From assembly GCA_044868295.1 (NCBI GenBank), contig JBIOWF010000200.1, positions 1 to 13,135 of the forward strand: DNA of 13,135 nt. The letters are read 5' to 3'. This DNA comes from JBIOWF01 sp044868295. GTDB taxonomy: Bacteria; Actinomycetota; Actinomycetes; Streptosporangiales; Streptosporangiaceae. The notes under the pieces are model-generated. The model was not told where the DNA came from, searched no databases, and saw only the letters and a list, made by a program, of their open reading frames with translations. Below are positions 6,307 to 12,420 of this stretch, piece after piece. A program made the position numbers and the translations under genes. The number at the start of each line of letters is the position of its first letter. Within the stretch, counting starts at the first letter, position 1.

Positions 6307-6870
6307 GTGGAGGCACCGGTTGCCGACGACCGCCTGCTCCACCAACGCGTCGTGGGGGGAGACGAGGTGGCCCTTGGGGAGATCTACGACCGCCTCGCGT
6401 CGCTCGTCTTCGGCCTGGCCGCTCGCGTCACCCGCGATCGGGTGGTGGCGGAGGACATCACCCAGGAGGTCTTCGTTACCTATTGGGAGCGCCCGCTCGC
6501 GTTCGACCCGGAGCGCGGGTCCCTGCGTTCCTGGCTCGCCACCATCGCCCACCGCCGCGCGGTCGATCATGTCCGCGCGGAGGAGCGCAGAAAGGTCACC
6601 GCCCTCGGTCCACGCCTGACCGACCCGGCGCCGGCCCCGCTTGAGGACGAGGTGCTGGCCGTCGACGAGGCACGCCGGGTACGGCACGCGGTCACGCGGT
6701 TGCCGGGCGGTCTGCGCGAGGCGATCGAGCTCGCCTACTACGGTGGGCGGACGTACCGGCAGGTCGCCGACGAACTGGGGTTACCCGAGGGCACGGTGAA
6801 ATCCCGCATCCGGCTGGGCCTGCGAAGGCTCGCCGACGCGCTTGCGGAGGAGGAGGCGAGCGACCGATGA
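6307..6870 (+). CDS. RNA polymerase sigma factor, ECF family
   Basis: This is a 187-aa sigma-70 family factor with only regions 2 and 4. Region 2 spans about residues 20-95, with the core-binding and -10-recognition stretch AEDITQEVFVTYWERP (48-63) and GSLRSWLATIAHRRAVDHVR (71-90). Region 4 is about 125-180, with the helix-turn-helix TYRQVADELGLPEGTVKSRI (149-168). The GTG start at 6307 follows GGGAGG at a spacing of five. It lies upstream of a MDMPI/DinB-fold protein, a partner often found with actinobacterial ECF sigmas, and is divergent from aidB, which could be a target. I do not assign an ECF group. Its last codons sit in the first copy of a direct repeat (6862-6874). Confidence 0.93.
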   Translation: MEAPVADDRLLHQRVVGGDEVALGEIYDRLASLVFGLAARVTRDRVVAEDITQEVFVTYWERPLAFDPERGSLRSWLATIAHRRAVDHVRAEERRKVTALGPRLTDPAPAPLEDEVLAVDEARRVRHAVTRLPGGLREAIELAYYGGRTYRQVADELGLPEGTVKSRIRLGLRRLADALAEEEASDR

Positions 6871-6960
6871 GCATGGAGGGAACCCGACGCAGCAGTGGTC
6901 GGCGAGCGCTTGCGAGCCGCCCGCGGAGCGAACGAGGAGCGGTGAGTGACCGATGAGCAT
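6862..6960 (+). repeat. 13-bp direct repeat bracketing an 86-bp offset insertion
   Basis: GACCGATGAGCAT occurs at 6862-6874 and again at 6948-6960, and the match extends imperfectly on both sides. Both copies contain an ATGA: the first overlaps the sigma stop, the second is the start of the MDMPI gene. The DNA between is rich in GAGCG-like words (GGCGAGCGC, GCGGAGCGAACGAGGAGCG), which resembles a dispersed extragenic repeat rather than ordinary coding sequence. Confidence 0.8.
6867..6956 (+). CDS. Mini-ORF of 29 codons linking sigma factor and MDMPI gene (doubtful)
   Basis: It opens with the ATG of an ATGA overlapping the sigma stop codon and ends with the TGA of a second ATGA that starts the next gene. 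The product would be a short Arg/Ser-rich peptide starting MSMEGTRRSSGRRALASRP, with no recognisable domain. It is probably a by-product of the repeat insertion, but it would keep ribosomes moving between the flanking genes. Confidence 0.25.
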   Translation: MSMEGTRRSSGRRALASRPRSERGAVSDR

Positions 6961-7849
6961 CGAGCGGTTGTACCTGGACGCGCTGGCGGAGGGGGCCGAC
7001 CCGGCCGTGCCGTCGCGGTCTCGGCTGCTCGCGGCGGCGCGGGAGCGGCGCGCTCCGGTGGCGTCGGGGGAGTCGTGGATCGCGCCTTTCGCCGGGCGGG
7101 TCGCGGCGATGGACGCTCTGCTGGCCTCGGCGTCGGACGCCGACTGGGGCCGCGTGATCGTCGAGGGCTGGACGTTGCAGGAGTTGGTCGCGCATCTGGC
7201 CGCCAAGGACGGCCTGATCGCGCTGTCGATCGGGGCGCCGGTCTCCGGTCCGCCGGTGGGCGTGAACGAGGCGATGGGCCGCACGAACGAGGTGCAGGAG
7301 TTCGAGCGGACCCGTACGCCCGCGCAGACCCGTGCGGACTGGCGTGCCCAGGCGGATGAGCTCTGCCGCCGTCTCGCCTCGGTCGACCCCACGCTGAAGG
7401 TGAACCCTGGCGGCACTCCGCTCAAGATCAGTGACCACCTGCTGGGCCGGATGCTGGAGACATGGGTCCACACGGACGACGTTGCGAAGGTCATCGGGGT
7501 ACGGCTGCCGCACCCGGTGGCCGAGCACCTCTACCCCGCCGCCGACTTCTGCGCCCGCCTCGTGCCGTGGACGATGCTCCTGTCCGGGATGGACGCCTCG
7601 GGCCGCGCCGTACGGCTGTCGCTGACGGGACCGGGAGGCGGAGAGTGGTATGTGCCCCTCGACGTGACTCGGACGGCCACGCCGTACCAGGGGGAGGCGG
7701 TGGACAGTTGGATCACGTGCGATGTCGTGGAGTTCTGTTTCCTGCTGGGTGACCGGAGGCCGCTGGAGGTCTTCGAGGTGCGGGTCGAGGGCGACGCGGC
7801 CCTGGCCCGTGACGTGCTGGTCGCCGCTCCGGCGCTGGCGGGGCCCTGA
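6953..7849 (+). CDS. Maleylpyruvate isomerase N-terminal (MDMPI/DinB-fold) domain protein, probable sigma-factor partner
   Basis: This is a 298-aa soluble protein. The first 40 residues (MSIERLYLDALAEGADPAVP, then RSRLLAAARERRAP) are a short helical section separate from the MDMPI domain. That domain starts around residue 45 and carries EGWTLQELVAHLAAKDGL (71-88) with His81, and METAL-type residues in LETWVHTDDV (168-177) with Glu169 and His173, as in mycothiol-dependent DinB-fold enzymes. A C-terminal sterol-carrier-like beta section follows from about 215. No HxxxCxxC zinc anti-sigma motif is present. The ATG at 6953 overlaps the preceding mini-ORF stop and has GGTGAG upstream. The gene order suggests a modulator of the ECF sigma factor, but an independent thiol-transfer enzyme is equally possible. 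Confidence 0.85.
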   Translation: MSIERLYLDALAEGADPAVPSRSRLLAAARERRAPVASGESWIAPFAGRVAAMDALLASASDADWGRVIVEGWTLQELVAHLAAKDGLIALSIGAPVSGPPVGVNEAMGRTNEVQEFERTRTPAQTRADWRAQADELCRRLASVDPTLKVNPGGTPLKISDHLLGRMLETWVHTDDVAKVIGVRLPHPVAEHLYPAADFCARLVPWTMLLSGMDASGRAVRLSLTGPGGGEWYVPLDVTRTATPYQGEAVDSWITCDVVEFCFLLGDRRPLEVFEVRVEGDAALARDVLVAAPALAGP

Positions 7850-7967
7850 GCCGGTCCGGTCCTGGCCCATGACGTGCCGGTCTCCGCTGGCAGGGCCTTG
7901 AGCCGGTGTGGCCGTGGCTCAGGATGTGCTGGTCGCCGCTCCCGCACTGGCAGGGCACTGAGCCGGT
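7802..7967 (+). repeat. Three imperfect tandem copies of the MDMPI gene 3' end
   Basis: The last codons plus the stop (7802-7855) are repeated at 7862-7907 and 7915-7967. All three end in a TGAGCCGGT stop-plus-tail and share GACGTG/GATGTG followed by a CCGCT-containing core. Copy 2 lacks about eight bases in the middle. Copies 2 and 3 are outside the reading frame and non-coding. Confidence 0.85.
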
Positions 7968-7998
7968 GGCTGATCAGCGTCCTGGGGAGGGCCACCGG
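7963..7998. terminator. Perfect 8-bp inverted repeat between convergent units
   Basis: CCGGTGGC (7963-7970) and GCCACCGG (7991-7998) flank a 20-base loop. It sits where the plus-strand sigma/MDMPI unit meets the minus-strand regulator remnant and could terminate transcription from either side. There is no T tract. Confidence 0.35.
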
Positions 7999-8213
7999 TA
8001 GAGGTGCTCGGGCCGGCCGGTGGTCCCGTATCGCAGGCCGACGGTGACCCGGCCGTCGGCGGCCAGGTCGGAGAGATACCGCTGCGCGGTCGCGCGTGAG
8101 AGTCCCAGCCTGGTGGCGATGTCGGCGGCGGTGACGGGTTCTTCGGCGTCGCAGATGGCGTCCATGACGAGCTGGGCCGTCTGAGTGGAACGTCCTTTCC
8201 GTACGGCGGCGTG
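7974..8213 (-). pseudogene. Remnant of a second CitB/DctR-type response regulator (linker plus DNA-binding domain)
   Basis: The minus-strand frame ends in GLSRATAQRYLSDLAADGR and then LRYGTTGRPEHLYRW. This is clearly homologous to the C-terminal helix-turn-helix of the neighbouring response regulator (about half of residues identical). The match begins in the linker (RKGRST against PKGLSA). No receiver domain precedes it. Upstream the frame stays open to 8459, but only through tandem repeats and the 3' end of the neighbouring regulator, with no conserved sequence. The only starts in this frame are ATG 8459 (89-base overlap with the regulator) and ATG 8165, which has no ribosome-binding site and would give 63 aa beginning inside the first helix. 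It is best read as a decayed copy, although a small stand-alone DNA-binding protein from 8165 cannot be excluded. Confidence 0.55.
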
Positions 8214-8225
8214 GGCGACTGACGG

Positions 8226-8262
8226 GCAGGCCGTCCGCGCATCCGGTTCGTGGACGGCCTGC
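8226..8262 (-). terminator. 11-bp perfect inverted repeat downstream of the response regulator
   Basis: GCAGGCCGTCC (8226-8236) and GGACGGCCTGC (8252-8262) form a very GC-rich stem with a 15-base loop, about 110 bases past the regulator stop. It has no T tract on either strand. It would end or stabilise the kinase/regulator transcript and lies between the repeat array and the regulator remnant. Confidence 0.45.
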
Positions 8263-8378
8263 GTTGCCGGGCCCCTGAGCGGCGCTGCCCTGTCAGGTTC
8301 GTGAGTGGGTCTGTGCGGCCGGGCCCGTGAGTGGGTCTGTGCGGCCGGGCCCGTGAGCGGGTCTGCGCTGTCAGGTTC
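8250..8378. repeat. Tandem array of 26-bp units in two subtypes
   Basis: Units lie at 8275-8300, 8301-8326, 8327-8352 and 8353-8378, with a degenerate 25-base unit at 8250-8274. Subtype I (8275 and 8353) ends in CTGTCAGGTTC. Subtype II (8250, 8301, 8327) ends in CCGGGCCC; the copies at 8301 and 8327 are identical. The response regulator stop codon (8371-8373) lies inside the last unit. Confidence 0.88.
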
Positions 8379-9090
8379 GGGCGTCGGTCCAGAGGTAGCG
8401 GTGCTCGGGCCGTCCCGCGGTGCCGTACCGGGGCTGCAGGGCGGCCCGGCCCGATTCACACAGGTACTCCAGGTAGCGGCGGGCGCTCACCCGGGAGAGG
8501 CCCGTGAGCTCGGCCGTCTCGGCGGCGGACAGGTCCGCCGAGGCGGTGCGCAGCGCGTCGGCCACCAGCGCGCAGGTCGCGGCGGACAGCCCCTTGGGCA
8601 GGGCGGGGGCGCGTGAGGTGCCGAACAGCCGGTCCACGTCGGCCTGCTGGGCGGACGAACCGAGCAAGCCCAGGTGGCGGCGCGACTCGGCGTACCGCTC
8701 CAGGTGCTCGGTGAGCGCGACCGGCGTGAAGGGTTTGATCAGGTAGTGGACGGCTCCGCCGCGTATCGCCGTACGGACCGTGGCGACGTCCCTGGCGGCG
8801 GTTATCACGAGCACGTCTATCGGGGTCGCCGAGCCGCGCAACGCCCGAAGGATGTCAAGTCCGGACATGTCGGGTAGATAGATGTCGAGCAGCACCAGAT
8901 CGGGCCGGTGCGCGGAGACGGCGGCGAGGGCCGCCTCGCCCGTGTGCGCGGTGCCGACGACCTGGAACCCGGGTGCCCGCTCGACGTAGCCGGTGTGGAC
9001 GCGGGCCACCATGAAGTCGTCGTCGACGACGAGCACACGGATCAGCGAACTTCCAGGGTCGGTGCGTCTCGGGTCCGCTCCTCTGGTCAT
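8371..9090 (-). CDS. Response regulator, CitB/DctR/DcuR family
   Basis: This is a 239-aa cytoplasmic regulator. The receiver domain covers about residues 17-135: acidic pocket DDD at 23-25, phospho-acceptor Asp69 (VLLDIYLPDMSG), Thr97 and Lys119 (IKPF). A linker follows, then a helix-turn-helix at about 175-235 with LTGLSRVSARRYLEYL and the family's RYGTAGRPEHRYLW ending. This class is phosphorylated by CitA/DcuS/DctB-like kinases and activates carboxylate transport and metabolism genes. It follows the kinase gene by about 76 bases. The ATG at 9090 has GGAGGAG upstream; GTG 9126, ATG 9108/9111 and ATG 9159 are alternatives, and the start region is itself duplicated. Its probable target is the tct operon beyond the kinase gene. 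Confidence 0.93.
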   Translation of the reverse strand: MTRGADPRRTDPGSSLIRVLVVDDDFMVARVHTGYVERAPGFQVVGTAHTGEAALAAVSAHRPDLVLLDIYLPDMSGLDILRALRGSATPIDVLVITAARDVATVRTAIRGGAVHYLIKPFTPVALTEHLERYAESRRHLGLLGSSAQQADVDRLFGTSRAPALPKGLSAATCALVADALRTASADLSAAETAELTGLSRVSARRYLEYLCESGRAALQPRYGTAGRPEHRYLWTDART

Positions 9091-9136
9091 CACTCCTCCA
9101 GGGGCCATCATGTGTCCTCTGGTCACCACTCCTCCA
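9079..9136 (-). repeat. 22-bp direct repeat (36-bp period) carrying RBS and start codon of the response regulator
   Basis: Plus 9079-9100 and 9115-9136 differ at one base. Read on the minus strand each copy contains GGAGGAGTG followed by GTGACC (first copy) or ATGACC (second copy). The period of 12 codons keeps the frame, so GGVVTRG and GGVMTRG repeat in the translation and two equivalent initiation sites result. Confidence 0.85.
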
Positions 9137-9166
9137 TGTTCATCGAGCCTTATGGTCATTGGGCTT

Positions 9167-10735
9167 TCATGGCCGTCGCGCCAGCGCGGGGAGCAGGGCG
9201 GTGAAGACGGCTCCGGTCTCGTTGTGCGTGCGCACCCAGCCGCCGCGCCGGAGGCATGCCTGCCGGGTGAGCGCCAGCCCGAGACCCCTGGAGCCCGCAT
9301 ACGCGGCCTTGGTCGTGAAGCCGCGCCGGAAGACCTCCTCGGCCAGTTCCGGCGCGATGCCGGGCCCCGAGTCGCGCACCTGGATCCGCAGGCCGACGTC
9401 ATCGGTGGTCAACGCCACCTCGATGCCTCCGGGCTCCCCGTCGAGCGCGTCGAGCGCGTTGTCGACGAGGTTGCCGACGATCAGCACGGCGTCATGGGGG
9501 TCGCCGATGGCCTCCGGATCGACCTTGGACTCCGGCGACACGGTCAGGGACACGCCACGCTCGGCGGCCTCGGCGGACTTGGCGAGCAGCAGCGCGGCGA
9601 GTGTCGGCTCGCCGACGCGGTCGCGGAAGGACCCGGCCAGCCGGTGGTGCGCCTCCGCCGTCTCCGTGATGTACCGGATCGCCTCGTCGAACTCCTCCAG
9701 CGACAGGAGCCCCACGACGGTGTGCATACGGTTGGCGAACTCGTGGGCCTGCGCCCGAAGGGCGTCCGTGGTGCTTGACGCCTGGTCCAGATCCTGCATG
9801 AGCCGGACCAGTTCGGTGCGGTCCCGCAGCGTGACCACCCAGCCCAGGTCGCGCTCCCCGGCGGACACCGGCATCCGGTTGAGCACGAGGACACGATCGT
9901 TGTGCAGGACGATCCGGTCCTCTCCGTCGTCCTCTCCGGCGAGCACGTCGCGGAGCCGGTCGGAGACGGGTATGTCGGCCACGGTACCGATCGACTCGGG
10001 AACGCCGAGGAGCCGGCGCGCCACGTCGTTGACGACGGTGATGCGTCCTTCCAGGTCGAAGGCCAGCACCCCCTCCTTGACGCCGTGCAGCACGGCCTCG
10101 CGCTGCTCGAACATGGCGGCGATCTCATGGGGTTCCAGGCCGAACGTCTGGCGGCGCAGGCGCCGCGCGAGCAGCGCCGCCGCCACGGCCCCGGCGAGCA
10201 GTACGGCCAGGACCGTCCAGACCAGCGGAGGCAGGGCCGATCCGAACTGCGCGGCCACCGCCTCCTCCAGCACGCCCACCGACACCAAGCCGATCACCTG
10301 CCCCGAGGAGTTCATGATGGGTGCCTTGCCACGGACGGAGCGGCCGAGCGTCCCCGTCTCTGTGCCTGTCCACGTCTGCCCGGCCAGTACGGCGGAGCCG
10401 TCCGTGGAGAGCCGCTGCCCGATCTGCGCCGGGTTGGGATGGGCGTAGCGGATCTGGTCACGGTTGGCGATGACGACGTAGTCCGCGCCGGTCTCCCGCT
10501 GCACGCCCAGCGCGATCGGCTGGAGCAGATCCTGCGGGTGGGCCGTGGTGAACGCCTCCCGGACGGCGGGCATCCCGGCCACGGACTGGGCGATGGCGAG
10601 CGCGCGCTGCTGGTTCCGGAGATCGAGCTGCCCCCGGGTGTGCTGCACCCACACGGCGGCCGTGCCGCCCACCGCCATCAACACGATGACCATCAGCAGC
10701 ACGAACATCTGCGTGCCCAGTGAAAGTCGCCTCAT
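9167..10735 (-). CDS. Sensor histidine kinase, CitA/DcuS family
   Basis: This is a 522-aa membrane kinase. TM1 is at about 10-30, an extracytoplasmic PAS-like (sCache) sensor at 31-168, TM2 at about 170-190, a cytoplasmic PAS at about 205-310, then a Spo0B-like dimerisation helix with phospho-acceptor His331 in LRAQAHEFANRMHTVVGLLS. The HATPase domain has its N-box at NLVDNALDA (422-430), G1 at DSGPGI (455-460) and G2 at GSRGLGLALT (481-490). This H-box is diagnostic of carboxylate-sensing kinases (citrate, fumarate, malate). The sensor has RYAHPNPAQIGQ and GSVRGKAPI-like segments typical of the family. ATG 10735 has GGAG eight bases upstream. It is divergent from tctC and upstream of its response regulator. 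The ligand, citrate or another tri- or dicarboxylate, is inferred from the transporter. Confidence 0.94.
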   Translation of the reverse strand: MRRLSLGTQMFVLLMVIVLMAVGGTAAVWVQHTRGQLDLRNQQRALAIAQSVAGMPAVREAFTTAHPQDLLQPIALGVQRETGADYVVIANRDQIRYAHPNPAQIGQRLSTDGSAVLAGQTWTGTETGTLGRSVRGKAPIMNSSGQVIGLVSVGVLEEAVAAQFGSALPPLVWTVLAVLLAGAVAAALLARRLRRQTFGLEPHEIAAMFEQREAVLHGVKEGVLAFDLEGRITVVNDVARRLLGVPESIGTVADIPVSDRLRDVLAGEDDGEDRIVLHNDRVLVLNRMPVSAGERDLGWVVTLRDRTELVRLMQDLDQASSTTDALRAQAHEFANRMHTVVGLLSLEEFDEAIRYITETAEAHHRLAGSFRDRVGEPTLAALLLAKSAEAAERGVSLTVSPESKVDPEAIGDPHDAVLIVGNLVDNALDALDGEPGGIEVALTTDDVGLRIQVRDSGPGIAPELAEEVFRRGFTTKAAYAGSRGLGLALTRQACLRRGGWVRTHNETGAVFTALLPALARRP

Positions 10736-10912
10736 TGTCCGATCTCCGCAGGTCAGAGCATTAGCCTCGCACCATCTGATAACGGATGGATGACAGCCTC
10801 CTTGACCAATACGACCAATACGACGCCAAGCGTCCAAAGCATCGACTCGTGTTACCTCCAGAGCACACCATCCTCACCACGTCACATCGAAAGAAGTGGG
10901 AGTGACTCGTCG
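10736..10912. promoter_or_regulatory. Divergent regulatory region between the kinase gene and tctC
   Basis: This 177-base intergenic region is the probable binding site of the response regulator. It holds two adjacent identical 9-mers, GACCAATAC (10804-10812 and 10813-10821), followed by GAC, a candidate operator. TTGACC at 10803-10808 resembles a -35 box but no good -10 follows at the right spacing. It is clearly less GC-rich than the flanking genes. Confidence 0.5.
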
Positions 10913-11896
10913 ATGCGAATTAAGATCATCGCCGGGGTGGCCGCGCTTGCCATCGCCGTGCTTTCCGGATGCGGTAACAGCACCTCCAGCGGATCGGGTG
11001 GGAGCGACGGCGCCAAAGCCCTGCGGATCATGGCACCGGCCGACCCGGGCGGCGGCTGGGACACCACGTCCCGTACGGCGGAGCAGGCCCTCAAGACCGC
11101 CGAGCCGAGCCGCAAGGTCGAGGTGTTCAACGTGCCCGGCGCCGGTGGCACCATCGGCCTGGCGCAGCTGGCCGGCGAGAAGGGCAACGGCAACCTGCTG
11201 ATGACCATGGGCCTGGTCATGGTCGGCGCGGTCGAGCAGAACAAGTCCAAGGTCACGCTGGCGGAGGTCACCCCGATCGCCAAGCTCACCGAGGAATACG
11301 AGATCCTCGTGGTTCCCGCGGAGTCGCCGTACAAGACCATGGCTGATCTGGTGACGGCGTGGAAGGCCGACCCGGCCAAGATCGCCATCGCGGGCGGTTC
11401 GGCCGGTGGCACCGACCACATCCTCGCCGGTCTGGTCGCCAAGGCGGCGGGCGTGGACGTGAAGCAGATCAACTACATCGCGCACGCCGGCGGTGGCGAG
11501 GCGCTCAACGCGTTGCTCGGCAACAAGGTCGCCCTGGGCATCTCGGGCATCAGCGAGTTCGCCGAGCACGTCAAGTCCGGCAAGCTCCGCGCGCTGGCCG
11601 TCTCCGGCCCCAGCCGGGACGCCAACGTCGACGCCCCGACGCTGAAGGAGTCCGGCCTGGAGGTCGAGCTGGCCAACTGGCGCGGCCTGGTCGCCCCGCC
11701 CGGCGTCAGCGACGCCGACAAGCAGGCGCTCACCGCGCTGGTGACCAAGATGCACGACTCGCAGGCGTGGAAGGACGCGCTGAGCACGAAGGGCTGGATC
11801 GACGCCTTCCAGACCGGGCCGGAGTTCGCCGACTTCCTGACCCAGGAGCAGACCAGGATCAAGGCCATCATCGCCGACATGGGCCTGGTGTCGTGA
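10913..11896 (+). CDS. tctC: Tripartite tricarboxylate transporter substrate-binding protein TctC
   Basis: This is a 327-aa extracytoplasmic solute receptor of the TctC/Bug family, anchored as a lipoprotein (MRIKIIAGVAALAIAVLSGC, Cys20, classic LSGC lipobox). The mature protein shows LRIMAPADPGGGWDTTSR, the carboxylate-binding beta-alpha start of Bug receptors, then VFNVPGAGGTIGLAQLA, IAGGSAGGTDHILAGLVAKA and NYIAHAGGGEALNALLGNKV, all expected in this order. It delivers a carboxylate to the TctAB membrane complex. ATG 10913 is chosen from the signal peptide; a GGGAG lies about 10 bases upstream. Its stop overlaps the tctB GTG. The exact ligand is not readable from sequence. Confidence 0.95.
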   Translation: MRIKIIAGVAALAIAVLSGCGNSTSSGSGGSDGAKALRIMAPADPGGGWDTTSRTAEQALKTAEPSRKVEVFNVPGAGGTIGLAQLAGEKGNGNLLMTMGLVMVGAVEQNKSKVTLAEVTPIAKLTEEYEILVVPAESPYKTMADLVTAWKADPAKIAIAGGSAGGTDHILAGLVAKAAGVDVKQINYIAHAGGGEALNALLGNKVALGISGISEFAEHVKSGKLRALAVSGPSRDANVDAPTLKESGLEVELANWRGLVAPPGVSDADKQALTALVTKMHDSQAWKDALSTKGWIDAFQTGPEFADFLTQEQTRIKAIIADMGLVS

Positions 11897-12420
11897 CGAA
11901 CACCCAGTTGGACGCGAGCCGTACGGACACCCGTACGGCTTTGCGTCAGAAATCCGAACTGTTACTCGCCGCGCTCGTCCTCGGCCTGGGGATATTCGTG
12001 ATCGTCGGGACCGCGGATGTCAGCGCGGCCAGCTCCGCCATCGGCCTCGGGCCGCGGTTCTTCCCGTTCCTGGTCGGCGGCGCGCTGGTCGTCGTCGGCG
12101 TGTTCTACATCATCGACGTGCTCAGGGGCGGACACGGCGACCCGGAGGAGTCGGAGGACATCGACGAGTCGGCCACCACCGACTGGCGCGCGGTGCTGCT
12201 GGTCGGCGGCGTGTTCCTCGGCTTCGCCCTGCTCGTGGACTTCCTCGGCTGGGTCGTCGCCGCGACGCTGCTCTTCTTCGGCATCGCCTGGACGCTCGGC
12301 TCCCGGCATCCGCTGCGGACGGCCGCCATCTCCGTCGTGCTGTCGGTCAGCACATATTTGATCTTTGTGAAGGGGTTGGGAGTGACCCTTCCCGGCGGGC
12401 TTCTGGAAGGGGTGATCTAG
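11893..12420 (+). CDS. tctB: Tripartite tricarboxylate transporter small membrane subunit TctB
   Basis: This is a 175-aa subunit with the four-to-five membrane segments of TctB: about 22-40, 56-76, 100-117, 118-135 and 142-160, with GLGPRFFPFLVGGALVVVG after the first. An acidic cytoplasmic loop (DPEESEDIDES, 83-93) separates the halves. It starts at GTG 11893, overlapping the tctC stop as GTGA, and is probably translated by coupling. A 10-bp hairpin lies 24 bases after the start. The stop is directly followed by the tctA start. TctB sequences are weakly conserved; the call rests on topology, length and position between tctC and tctA. Confidence 0.92.
   Translation: MTNTQLDASRTDTRTALRQKSELLLAALVLGLGIFVIVGTADVSAASSAIGLGPRFFPFLVGGALVVVGVFYIIDVLRGGHGDPEESEDIDESATTDWRAVLLVGGVFLGFALLVDFLGWVVAATLLFFGIAWTLGSRHPLRTAAISVVLSVSTYLIFVKGLGVTLPGGLLEGVI
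11917..11940 (+). promoter_or_regulatory. 10-bp perfect hairpin at the start of tctB
   Basis: AGCCGTACGG (11917-11926) and CCGTACGGCT (11931-11940) form a perfect stem around the 4-base loop ACAC, followed by TTG. It is placed just inside tctB after tctC and could protect the tctC message or damp read-through, so that the binding protein outnumbers the membrane subunits. Confidence 0.55.

Noticed and set aside
8250..8378. CRISPR array
   Set aside because: The 26-bp units are directly adjacent without unique spacers, and no cas genes are nearby; this is a minisatellite.
8371..9402. Response regulator start at 9402
   Set aside because: The first 80 residues would be an out-of-frame reading of the kinase 3' end; the conserved receiver domain starts just after 9090.
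10790..10912. tctC starting at 10790
   Set aside because: The extra 41 residues are Ser/Thr-rich without conservation and would precede the signal peptide, destroying lipoprotein export; ATG 10913 starts a perfect lipoprotein signal.
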